Shown: piece by piece, positions 35,601 through 45,778 of the stretch | How the letters are laid out: each line of letters starts with the position of its first letter | How positions within the stretch are numbered: the first letter of the stretch is position 1 | Assembly: GCF_019112545.1 (NCBI RefSeq) | Contig: NW_025064886.1 | Coordinates: 477,277-541,276 of the forward strand | Direction of reading: 5' to 3' | Source: Guyanagaster necrorhizus | Taxonomy: Eukaryota > Basidiomycota > Agaricomycetes > Agaricales > Physalacriaceae | DNA length: 64,000 nucleotides | Position numbers and translations under genes: made by a program | The notes under the pieces: model-generated | Told to the model about the DNA's origin: nothing | The model's database searches: none | Seen by the model: only the letters and a program-made list of their open reading frames with translations

Positions 35601-36718
35601 ACACCCTCGCCATTCTAGGTGGTCGGTCAATACGACTTCGAAAATATGAAGCTCCATGATGTTGCTGTCACCCCTGATGGCCTACGTCTTTTGGGTATCG
35701 GTCCGCTAACGGCGTCCCCCACTGGTTTGAAGCCAAGTAAACCTAGAGCAGTAGAGAAACGACTTGCAGGTTAGTTTCGCAGTCTGTTTAATAGTAGACA
35801 TGGACTGACTTTGACGTGTTCCGCTACTCAGTGTACAACACGCAGACGAATCAGATTGAACAGTAAGTATACCTCCGTCACTAGAGATTAACTTTTGTGA
35901 GACACACTTTGTTAGTCAAACGCCGGTTCTCAATGATGTCCGTGACATCACATTGGCAAGGAACACGAAGAACGGCTTAATTGCTTTGGTCAGTTACGAG
36001 TACAAGGTGAGAGAGGCTGTGCTTCATATCTTTCAGAAGCTCACTCACGCCAAGGCACCACCCCAATTATGGAAAATTGACATTGTCAAAGATCATCGAG
36101 ACAATAGTTCGCAGATGGTCGCTCGTTTCACTCTAAGGTATGATGGCTCCTTAGTGGTCTAACTGTCCTTTCATTCCCTTTGTAGACATACCTACATGCC
36201 CAAGGGCTCTGTTGAATTTGCTGGACCGAGTTACTTTGGTGGGAAAAACGACGAATTGGTCTTATGTGCAGGAAAAGGTACATGGTCTATTATGATTGTT
36301 GACCCTTCCTCAACTCACTGCATTTACAGCTGGGGATATTCACATCTGGGACCAAGAATCCGGAGCTCTGCTACATTATGTGCGTGCTCAAGCATTAGGC
36401 GGTGATCTCACATGCATGGCATGGAATCCTGCTGCAGAAGACCCCTACATGTTCGCCACCGGAAGTCATGATGGCGCTGTACGGATATGGACACGACCCC
36501 AGCCCGAGCCTTCGGATAATGCCGATAACGGTGGCGGGAGCGCCAATTTCACGCCTCGCACGGCATCACCTATGCCGTTTGAGATGGACCGGACGGATAG
36601 CCCGTTATCACAGCAGGACTTCGATGACATGTCGATACCGGAGAGCGACAACGATTTGCCGATGAGGGAGCGCATGGTAGCATTTACTGCAGATCGCGCA
36701 CTGAGGAGAGCAGACTGA
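32628..36718 (+). CDS. WD40-repeat protein with membrane segments in its N-terminal part
   Basis: A gene of a dozen or more exons. It starts MPNINAIVGLVEDDGTARKH and has acidic (QEEAPVLEDDRDV) and helical parts. Hydrophobic stretches follow: NLSTVATFFSAVTATTMQF, FWFASLVFSIAAAVNSLLGL, SPLVFLVMSVACFSIGLCCF and FTSFGLCAVSAWFASERW, three or four membrane segments. A Ser/Pro linker leads into WD40 blades: DLTAHQALVKHIQFSPNGKF with WDRTSLIFRVG, AHAKGFVNQVAWSPSGHLLL with KSIKIWTEDG, KLHDVAVTPDGLRLLGIGP, AGDIHIWDQESGALLHY, and MAWNPAAEDPYMFATGSHDG with AVRIWTRP. The blades resemble the Gid7/WDR26 group by eye, but no LisH/CTLH was seen. Membrane segments beside a propeller suggest a scaffold on a membrane. 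The first ATG and junctions around 32.8-33.3 kb are uncertain. Confidence 0.75.
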
Positions 36719-36965
36719 GCGGGTTTCTTGTGCAGGATTGCCATCCGCATGTTAAGCCGTAGATAGGCTATGATGTATTTACTGATTATTACATGCTGTA
36801 ACGTATAGATGAGCATGGTTTTGGAGCAACTCTCGCCGGGAAATATGCAATGGAAATGGAAAATGAAAACAGCTCATTTGTTTACCCCTCGCTTTGCGTT
36901 GACTGCTACAATGCCCTCAACTACATTTAAGGCCTAAAACTTCAAAATCAATGATGTCTTCACTG

Positions 36966-38519
36966 TCAGCATTCGTGAGAACTTACCTGAAGAATGTCTC
37001 TTCGATACAATAGATTCGGGATAGAAAACACGGCATCGGGGTGGTTTTCATCGAAGATTCGGGTATGAAATTTCGCGTTGCTTAGGAATGTAAAGCGGTT
37101 GCTCCTAACATACCATTCTTCATCCCCATCCTCGTCCTCTACTTCCACGTGCTCATTCGCGTGTGCCGAATCAGGGCCATCCTCGTCATGACAGAGAACA
37201 GAATCAGGATGCACAGCCAGGAACTGCAGGTCATTCACCCACGGTTTCATTAGCATAGCTTTGCATGCAGCTCGCGTTTGCACAGAGGCTCGGGCATATG
37301 CTAGAAGCGTGGAGCTGTCGTAGATGTGCTCCGAAATTCGGGCCAACAGTTCATGTGGTAACTGTGTGCGTAGAGGCTCGGTATTGCAGACGATGATATC
37401 GGGATGTCCCTGGGAGAGATCATCAAGGTATTCACAGAGACGGGCAACGGCAGTTATACCCGGCGTGCTCGGGGAATAAGCGTACCAGGATGGAAGGAAG
37501 TCCAGCACGTCTGTATGAGTAACTTTTCCTGTCCCTCCTTCTAGCCGAACAAGAACACAATGGTAGAGAGAAAAGACAGCACCAAAGGAGTCTAAAACAC
37601 GATGCCGTGAACGCATGCATTCAATAACGGTAACGACGGCTGCTTTCAGGTTGGGTTCATCATCCAAATGTGTCCAGGTGTACACACAAAGATTCTCGCG
37701 CAACCATACTGCCAGGCAGTCATCCTCAGACACTGTAGCAGGATAATGAGAGGCTGCAAGAACCGCTTCCCACTGCTCCCCGTACTTGGGGGGCGATAGA
37801 GCTGTCCAGGCGAAGATCCAAAGGGTACGTAAGCTGGCTCTGGTAAAGGAATCACGACTGGAGACGTTATGAAGATTGATAATGTTACGAGTATTCCTGT
37901 CCATCGTCATTAACACCCCCACCATTGCTTCCAAGAGACGAAGACGGGTGCTCGAAACGACAGACATTGCAAGAGGAGCGATATCCTCCTCGACCGTTGC
38001 CTCGAGTCGTTTGTAGGCCTCTAGTTGTTGACTACTGATCTCTGGTGGCGACGTGACCCAGTTGGCTTCATATCGGTGACATTCTGGCATATCCTCAGCG
38101 TAGCCTAGTCCGCCATAGTGATTCGTAGAGATGAATCCGCAAAAATCGCCCGACGAAGGCATGCAATCGAGGCGGAATATAGGAATGGAGTTGACATGAA
38201 ATACGAGATTGTCTAAGTCGATTTCGTATATCCATTCGATAAAGATATCGTTCTGTGGTTGTTTGCGAGAGATGGAGTAATTATCATTGACTTGAAGGGT
38301 TTGACGACATCGTTTTTCTACCCGGTATTTCTCCAGGTCGCCATCCAATCGCCTTGTGGCCCTTTTGAACCAATTATCGAAGACTTGGGGATCACAGTCT
38401 GCAGATGGTACATTGCCGCAGACTATTAAGCCAAGACCATCGGGATACGAGTCGAGGTGGCTGTATTGTATGAAATACCAGCCTCTCCAGCGATAGACAT
38501 AATAACCACGAGTACCCAT
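36966..38519 (-). CDS. Single-exon protein of a basidiomycete family (MGTRGYY... type)
   Basis: An intronless frame of 517 codons, unusual beside its intron-rich neighbours. I chose the ATG at 38519: MGTRGYYVYRWRGWYFIQYS, followed by HLDSYPDGLG, is the recurring opening of a large, uncharacterised Agaricomycete family. The 46 codons before it look unlike protein. Other parts: FIEWIYEIDLDNLVFHVNSI (a strand-rich section), an alpha-helical middle, a GHPDIIVCNTEP segment and an F-box-like helix pair LPHELLARISEHIYDSSTLL. An acidic loop follows (EVEDEDGDEEWY). No catalytic motif is visible and I can assign no function. Confidence 0.75.
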   Translation of the reverse strand: MGTRGYYVYRWRGWYFIQYSHLDSYPDGLGLIVCGNVPSADCDPQVFDNWFKRATRRLDGDLEKYRVEKRCRQTLQVNDNYSISRKQPQNDIFIEWIYEIDLDNLVFHVNSIPIFRLDCMPSSGDFCGFISTNHYGGLGYAEDMPECHRYEANWVTSPPEISSQQLEAYKRLEATVEEDIAPLAMSVVSSTRLRLLEAMVGVLMTMDRNTRNIINLHNVSSRDSFTRASLRTLWIFAWTALSPPKYGEQWEAVLAASHYPATVSEDDCLAVWLRENLCVYTWTHLDDEPNLKAAVVTVIECMRSRHRVLDSFGAVFSLYHCVLVRLEGGTGKVTHTDVLDFLPSWYAYSPSTPGITAVARLCEYLDDLSQGHPDIIVCNTEPLRTQLPHELLARISEHIYDSSTLLAYARASVQTRAACKAMLMKPWVNDLQFLAVHPDSVLCHDEDGPDSAHANEHVEVEDEDGDEEWYVRSNRFTFLSNAKFHTRIFDENHPDAVFSIPNLLYRRDILQVSSHEC

Positions 38520-40134
38520 GGAGAAAAGTGAAAGGCAATGGGAGTTGTTTGAGAAGAATGTCTGGGCTGAACTTGAATTTCTCACGGTATCGGTAACCCG
38601 GAGGCGGACACCAAATGTTGACAAACCTGGACATCGCCAAGGTTCCCCATTATCCAATCAGTAATGGTACGCAATGCAAAGCGCGTCACTATGGATAAAA
38701 AAAGTGCCGTTCTAAGCCACCACAAGACGGCTGGGTACGCGCCGGGAAGCAGATACCGTGAGTTTTTAGATCTACAGACATCCTGTTCGAGCAGATATAC
38801 GAACTCAGGACGACGGCAGTTTAATCCTATATTGAATCCCGGTCGTTTGCGGAGACATGGGCAAAAAATGCGAAAAGCAAGGAACTAACCTCGTTCCGAC
38901 TGACCTTGAAGCATTTGTGATGTTCGAACCGACCGCAGATATACAACTTTGACGTCTATATGTAAGGCGCGGCGATGGAGTCTAGTGAATCCGTGAGGCA
39001 TTTATGCATGTCCCTATTGTATGTGGCGTTCTCATAGCTGATTCAGAGCTCTGGGACAAAAGATGGCAAGACTATTTATGACAAGAACGTCAGGATAGTC
39101 AACGAAGCTGGGCGTGTACGATACGACATTAAGTTGACAAAAATATATCGCTGGGGTAGGTGTCTAGTTACTTTTCTGCTCGCCAAACTCTCAATAGTTG
39201 TGCAGAATTTAACACTGGTGAATCTGTTCCACATTCCGTGCACGGTCGAGCTTGAGGACGCTGGGCAGGGATATCGTGTATAGCAAGCCCAACGTTGCCA
39301 GGTAAGTAGACGACAATCAGGCAGTGGAGTTACTGGCGCGGGAGCCATGGAAAGCTGTTGCCGCAGCTATAGACTCAAATATCCAAGGAGACATGTAACA
39401 TGAACATATAGGCAGATTCCTTGGTAAATTCGACATTTCGGTTTTGCGACTCCACCATCTTGAAATCGTAGACTTTCGTTCTAAGAAGAGCATGATCCGA
39501 CACTTCTACGTTCTACATACTTTCATGAACCCTACGCAGGTGATATTCTGGTGGACGTTCTATCTGCGATTTCTTCAAACAGGAGAGGACCGTGACCTTG
39601 TGTATACCGATTGAATACACGAGGTGGCCCATACCTTCTGTCGCCTGGTCAGCTGGATTTGAACCTTGGTGGCTATCTACCTCTAATAATGGTAGTGCTG
39701 AAGCGTAGGACTTTTTCATGGTACTATTCATTTAAGTTACCGACAGCCCGAGTCCAGTTAGAGCCGGATCAAATACAAAGGCTGTTGCCACTGCGCATCC
39801 GTTGCTTGCGATGATCACCTAAGGATGACTACGACAACTTTTTTTGTGGATGTTATTATTATAAAAAATTACAAACTCAACTATTAAATAATGTCATGCA
39901 TGGCGTCAGTTTTGGTGGCCAACAGGGGAATGACGTCGGGGTGTCCCAATTAGGGAAGAGATTGTTGGAAAATTGTTTGTTTTCGTTGGTGGAGCGTTTT
40001 TGACCCGTGCCTGTCAGACGAGTTCATTTAGTCTCCACTTTCGGACAGGGTCCACTCTCTGGCTCTACCACGAACCAACACCGTCGAGCTCGCTGTTCTC
40101 GACGACGACCACGCTCTTTCCCCGCCCAACTCTT
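38520..40134. other. Intergenic region, no gene recognised
   Basis: About 1.6 kb between two divergent genes. Short frames on both strands (90 codons at 39076, 72 at 39513, both minus) have no motif. The last 200 bp before 40135 are CT-rich on the plus strand and are probably the promoter and 5' leader of the RRM gene. Confidence 0.4.
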
Positions 40135-42591
40135 ATGGATTCCCTCCGTCCCGTGCGTCCGATCCCTGTCGTCATTCATTTCCCTTCGCAAATCCGTCCA
40201 ACTAACATCGCATTATTTCCAGGATGGACCTTCACGATCTTCATTTACTTCCCCAGTGCCGGCTCCCACCAACGATGATATTGAAGCCGTAATTCAGATG
40301 GCCACTTCAACCCGCGCTTCGCCTGACGGTCGAACTGGGCCTCCAAGGGATACCAGGACTCAATTGTTTGTGGGGAACGTGGGTTTGCGTGTTGTTCATT
40401 GGCGGACAAGTATTTACCCCGCCTCCAGCTACCCTACCGCGTACGGTGGCAAGACTTGAAAGATCTTTTTCGGCAAGCTGGAACGGTACTGCGAGCGGAC
40501 GTTTCTCTCGGTCCAGACAATCGATCACGAGGCTATGGGACAGTCCTACTAGCAACCGCTGAAGACGCTGGCCGCGCCGTCGATAAGTTCAATGGATATT
40601 CGTGGCAGACTCGTATACTCGAAGTACGTCCTGATCGTCTTCCCCCTGACTTCGACAGTTCTGCTGCGACTCCCGCTATTTCCTATCCTCTTCCTGATAT
40701 CGATTCGCTTTCACTGTACGGGTTAGAGCGGCCTGCTTCAACCGCAGGCGGCGGCAGGAACTTATTTGTGGGGAATGTGTGTCTTATTGATTATTTCGTC
40801 ATCACATTATCTGATAGTATTTATCAGCTGCCATTCCACTGCCAATGGCAGGACTTGAAAGATCTTTTCCGTCAGGCAGGTACCATTTTACGCGCTGATG
40901 TCGCATTGGGGCAAGATGGTCGGTCCAGAGGCTTCGGCACTGTCGTCTTTGCTACAGATTATGATGCAGAACGCGCAGTTAAAATATTCAACGGGTAAGC
41001 TAAATGTTGTCTGGCTGTCATGTGATCCCAATCATTCATGTATCTCAGTTACGAGTACAATGGACGTCCATTGAAAGTGCATTACGACAAATTTTCACCT
41101 TCATCAGGTGCTACACCCGTCTCACCGTCAACGTCTTCATTTGGTCAAGCCCCAAGCGCTCCATCAAGCCAAGCGACTTCGACGTATCCACCCTCACATA
41201 TTTCCCTGCCAACAGGATACCTGGATCTCTCTGCGCCTAGCTCCCCTTATGATATCTATCCGCCGCAACTTCAGATGACCATGCCTCATCCCCACCACAC
41301 CCATTCTCACATACATCAGCCAACGGCACAGAAGGAAGTCAGGCCTCCCCTCTCGCTCACTTCTTCACATCCTATATCATCTTCTACGCCGTCTTCTGCT
41401 GATTCTACAAGACCGTCATTGAGTGCAAATCTATCTAATTCCACATCTGTACGATCTTCGAATAACACCCCTTCGTCGGAAGGGAACTCGGCATCTCCCC
41501 TACCTCAAAACCAGGGACATACTTCTTCGTCTCATCACGCGCAGCACCCTCATCATCCTGGGCCCATATCAATACCACCTCCGCCACCAGTAACCTCTTT
41601 CACAATGCATCCAGGCCTTCACCAAATGTCGCCTGTGCTCATATCGCCGCTGTATCATCCTATGTCACCCCTTCATCATGTACCAATTCCAATGACCCCG
41701 CATGGCCTTCCTCCCATTACACCCTCTATGCCTCCGTTTACATTCTTACCACCGCCTTCCTTTGCGCAGCCTCTGAAAACAAGCGACAGCGACATGTCCA
41801 TGAATGGATTTCACCCACATTCGTTTGCGTCATCGTCTTTGTCGCAAAGGCTTCCCACGACTCCGCCTCCGCCATCACCGTCTTTGGATTCGTCGGCAAT
41901 GCCCTCGACTACGTCACTTTCTTCATTATACCCGTATCCTAATTCAGATTCCGACCCTCCGGCTTCCCCTACTTCGAAAAGACGACCGTCGCCATCACGT
42001 CGACCTCACCCGCTGCAAGCGCCCCACTTGACACCATTCTCACCGGGACTGGCAATGAGTCCCGGAGCGTTTTGGGGACGGAACCCGTATATGAACCCAG
42101 CTCCAGGAGCGCCAGTGCACCCTTACCATAATAATCCGTACATACAACCACAGTCAAGTCCTGGTTACCCCATACCAAGTCCTGGCGGCTTCCAGTTGCA
42201 TCCTCAGCCGAGTCCTGGGGGATTCTTCTATACTGGACATCTCCAGGAACCGAAAGGGTACTTCGACAGTGTCATGGCAATGGGCGGGCTCACGGGAAAC
42301 AACGATTCGGGAGGCGGTAACGGATATTTCGGTTTTGGTCTCGGAGTTGAAGGTGAAATATTGAAGGAAAAGGCGGAGTTGAAAGAATCAAGCGCAGAGA
42401 CCGGGAAGGTACCGAAGGTGAAGATGGAAGCAACAAAGAACTCAGCAGGCTTAGCAGAGATTGATGATGTTTTTTTTACTGCTCCTGGCAATGGGCCCGG
42501 TCCATTGAGGACACAGTCACTGTCGGCTTCTGACGAGAAGCGGCCACCGACACAGCGGGCGTCTGGATCTTACCCTACGCAGGGATCTTAG
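40135..42591 (+). CDS. Two-RRM RNA-binding protein with Pro/Ser/His-rich tail
   Basis: Exon 1 is only MDSLRP (intron GTGCGT...CCAG), then DGPSRSSFTSPVPAPTNDDI. RRM1: TQLFVGN|LPYRVRWQDLKDLFRQAG (RNP2 at VGNLPY) and RSRGYGTVLLAT (RNP1). RRM2: RNLFVGN|LPFHCQWQDLKDLFRQAG and RSRGFGTVVFAT, closing with YEYNGRPLKVHYDKF. Bars mark introns, at the same codon and phase in both domains, so RRM2 and RRM1 arose by duplication with the intron already present. The 480-residue tail is low-complexity: histidine-rich (PHPHHTHSHIHQ), proline-rich (ISIPPPPPVTSF), with repeated PSPGG/SSPGYPIPSPGG units. Such tails often drive condensation with RNA. Close in its RRMs to the Gbp2-like gene at 61.9 kb. Confidence 0.88.
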
Positions 42592-43971
42592 AGCTCCGAC
42601 ATTGTAGATGATCGGACTTGGTAATATGGTCTACCACGACGCACGAATGGGTTTCCTTTGCCTCTTTTATGGGTAAGAGGCCTTTTTTCTTGTTTGTCAT
42701 GCACGTCTTTTTATCTTCATTCATCCTTGCATCCTCACACGTACCTAAGAATCTCATGGTTTTGCAACATCTGTTTCTACTATAATTTAACATTTCCCTG
42801 TGTTTGTCTGCTCGTCCTTCTTTGTCGCCGCACTGAATGTTGGAATTCTGCATCGCACTGTTTACATATTTATCGCAAGCAAAATATAAAAGATACATAC
42901 CATATAGGTACTGGTTGTACAGAAGCCTTTGTGAATGGCACCAAAGATATCCTTCGGGAAATTCGATAAACTCCTCGTTGCTTGCTAGGATACCAGGGAC
43001 GACTTGGGCCCATCACACTCTATCATGATGCCTGAGAGAGAGAGTTGGGCCTGGAGACGGGATAAGTACCAGGATGAATGAACACCAAAGAGCAAGGAGA
43101 TACCGTTTGGCTGCCAGTGAGAAAGGATGGCCGGCTCACTATCATTCTGTTGTCATGTGAGTTTTGTTTATGGCCATGGCTTCGTTGTCAAAGATATGTT
43201 TACCTAGCGGTAAGGATCTTGGTGGGAAAAAAAATACTTCAGAGAGTCTCGGACTGAACAACGAAATGTGATAGTTGTACAACAAAGCAAAAACTATTCA
43301 ACTAAGTGCTAGCGCGCTGTACAGATATCTTTGGCAGGCCTCGGAAGACCAGAAGCGAAATATTAAATGAATCAGTGCAAGAATCATCCAAAATTCCACA
43401 TCAGCTTGAAGGATTCTCTGACCGGATTCAGACAGCCTTGAGGAAAACCGAATTTCCCGCGATATCTCAGTGAATCTTAGCTAGTCTCACCGCCAGTAGA
43501 TGACGATAGCGGCTATAATGTCATCAAACGAACAGGGAACGGGCTCGAGTCTAAGTCTACAACTGTCTACTGGTGGCTTTCCGTCCTAAGACATTTGTTA
43601 CCGTTCAAATCATGTCAGGGTGATTCATATAAATTCGCGATCTGAATGGTGACTTTATCTGTGTCCCATTGTGCGTAAGTGCTCAGATATTCAAGTTGTA
43701 TCGTTATTCTCAGAATGATGGCAACCACAGAGTTTGAGGATAGGAACGTTTAGGGTCGCTTTTGGACGCATCAGTGACACACGAATGTTCGTATTTTTCA
43801 CATATCCCACAGAGAAAGCACTGATTTTACATGCCATTATCCCCGGATAATTCGACTCAACTTGCACTCTAAGAGAACTCAACATTCCATTCTAAAAGCG
43901 TCTTCAAGGCTTTGCAAATCACCTTGTGCTTTTCCCAATCCTGACATTGGCATTGCTAAATGTGAGAGTTC
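42592..43971. other. Intergenic region, no gene recognised
   Basis: About 1.4 kb between facing 3' ends. The first 400 bp are T-rich, as expected for a 3' UTR of the RRM gene. No open frame here has a recognisable motif. Confidence 0.4.
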
Positions 43972-44598
43972 CTAAGCGGTTTGATAGTCCATCAAGCCAT
44001 TCCGGCGTACCCGAGAACAGTAGCACGATTTACACATGGTACAGCGACGGTGAGCGGCTTCGTTGCGGACGATACACGGCAGGAACTGCCCCGCGTCAGA
44101 TCTTTGGCGCAATTCTGAGTTGAGTGTTCTCAATTCTTCAATAACGCACGGAAGAACCTATAGTTAATCGGAAAATTTTTTCAGTATGAGAGCACTGGAA
44201 CATACAGTAATGGTGGAGACGTCTTCAATTCGATACCCGACCTCGCCGTCGAAGAAGTAGTGCAACCTCGAGTTCTTGATGCATATTGTCGAGCCAATTT
44301 CGCATTTGAGATCCTCAGCGTCCTGGTCCGGATCGTCTGTGTAGAATGTGACAGTCCAGTAGTGTCCCGGCAGCTTGTCTTCGACCCTGTGCACTGGTCT
44401 TCCAAACATTGACACATCATCAACAATCTAAAATTATCGGTTTTCGTTGGAGACATTAGAGAAAAAAAAAGAGAAACCTAGCAGAGTGTGTACCAAGTAT
44501 CGTCCGCGTAGGACAGGGATGTGAGCACAATCAGGAAAGTCCAGGATATTATCCAGGTCCAACTGGTAGCGTAAAACAGGGCTCCCGGCGGAATTCAT
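43972..44598 (-). CDS. Unidentified spliced gene, possibly lacking upstream exons
   Basis: Three exons join cleanly by two GT-AG introns. First MNSAGSPVLRYQLDLDNILD, FPDCAHIPVLRGRYL. Then IVDDVSMFGRPVHRVEDKLP, GHYWTVTFYTDDPDQDAEDL and IKNSRLHYFFDGEVGYRIED. Last VLPCVIEELRTLNSELRQRS, ending MDYQTA. The splice phases agree, and the residues are balanced, which argues for a real gene. I do not recognise the family. More minus-strand coding sequence may lie upstream: ILAMYLTARLLKRYRCT at about 44.9 kb looks protein-like but could not be joined. Confidence 0.5.
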
Positions 44599-45778
44599 GG
44601 ATCTGATGTTGCAGGCACCAAGAGTAAGAAAGTTGTAAAGAAAGCAAAGGATGATTTACACGCTGGCGTCTCAAGTGCCGGAACTTCGTCCCGATATTTC
44701 CCACGAGCACGTGTGGTTCACAGCATGTCGCGAGATTCATCTGATACCGCTTTACTATTTTGACTCTTTTTTTCTCATCTTGTCGATGCACGACAGGAAG
44801 AATTCTTCGCCCAAGAACCCTATAAAATCATGTGCTGCTGCCCCTATGACACGGGAATTCTTTCGGACTCGTACATCCCACCGTGCATCGATATCGTTTC
44901 AAGAGGCGCGCGGTAAGGTACATGGCGAGAATTTGCCCTTCTGATGCCTGTCTGGATGGAACATGGAACATTCATACCATCTCTCTCGACTCCTTCCTGT
45001 CCCTGGTGCTTGTTCCATGTTTTAACTTCGGATACACCTCCGGATTTTTCCGCTTGAAGATCACCTACGAAAGGGCGCAGAGCCATGATTGGGTTGTCCA
45101 AAAGCGAAGTTCCCAGACCAGAACCCTATCGGACGAGTGGGCTATATCAGCGATGGTGAGCCCACTAACTGCTCTAAAGGCAACAGTCGCTATCTCCTTG
45201 TCAATTACTATTTCGGATAGGTGCTGTCTTCTGGCTTTCTAGACCTATTCTGTTATTGTATCGATGTCCGAAGTCAAAGGAAGGCTCCAGCCCGAACTTC
45301 AAAGTCAAAAATACATATTTGATGATGTTGCTCAAGAGCGTCAGCAAGTCCCATGTGCGTCCACCGCGATGTCTTATTCGACAGTTGGATTTGAATTAAG
45401 ACTATAATGATTGTGCCAGCTGCGCATGGACGCCTCGGTAGCTCCACAATCCGAACTTATTAAGATTACTGAGGAACAGAGGCGAACGGCTAAGAACGCA
45501 ATCGACGTCACTGGGATGAGGCGTTAATTGCGTGTGTGGCATTGGATTAATCCAAGGCCTTCTTCTGACCATCCTCTGCCGCTGTACTCTACGGGTGAGT
45601 GAAATTTTAGCACTGTGTCGCCTCATTTCGGCGAAGAGCAAGAAGGAGCTCTTGATTGACGCGTCCAGTTTATACCAATCAGCCTTGATGGGACCATGTG
45701 TCACCAGCCTTCCTCGGAACTCACATATATATATGCCCTGAGATTTTTCAACGTGCTGATTCGCTTGCCCACAGGACC
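44599..45778. other. Region without a supported gene
   Basis: About 1.2 kb holding overlapping short frames on both strands (80-119 codons at 44549-45242). Part may belong to upstream exons of the minus-strand gene ending at 43972. The last 100 bp precede the phosphodiesterase and include a short run of TA repeats (about 45725-45734). Confidence 0.35.

Noticed and set aside
38921..38945. GGTTCGAA-like sequence (minus strand) resembling a tRNA B box
   Set aside because: No matching A box, acceptor stem or T-stem pairing can be formed around it.
39655..39680. GGTTCAAATCC (minus strand), another possible tRNA T-loop
   Set aside because: The flanking bases do not pair to a T-stem, and no cloverleaf can be drawn.
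43300..43900. Search for a CRISPR array, insertion sequence or viral integration in the gaps
   Set aside because: No regularly spaced repeats, terminal inverted repeats or transposase/integrase motifs were visible; the genome is eukaryotic.
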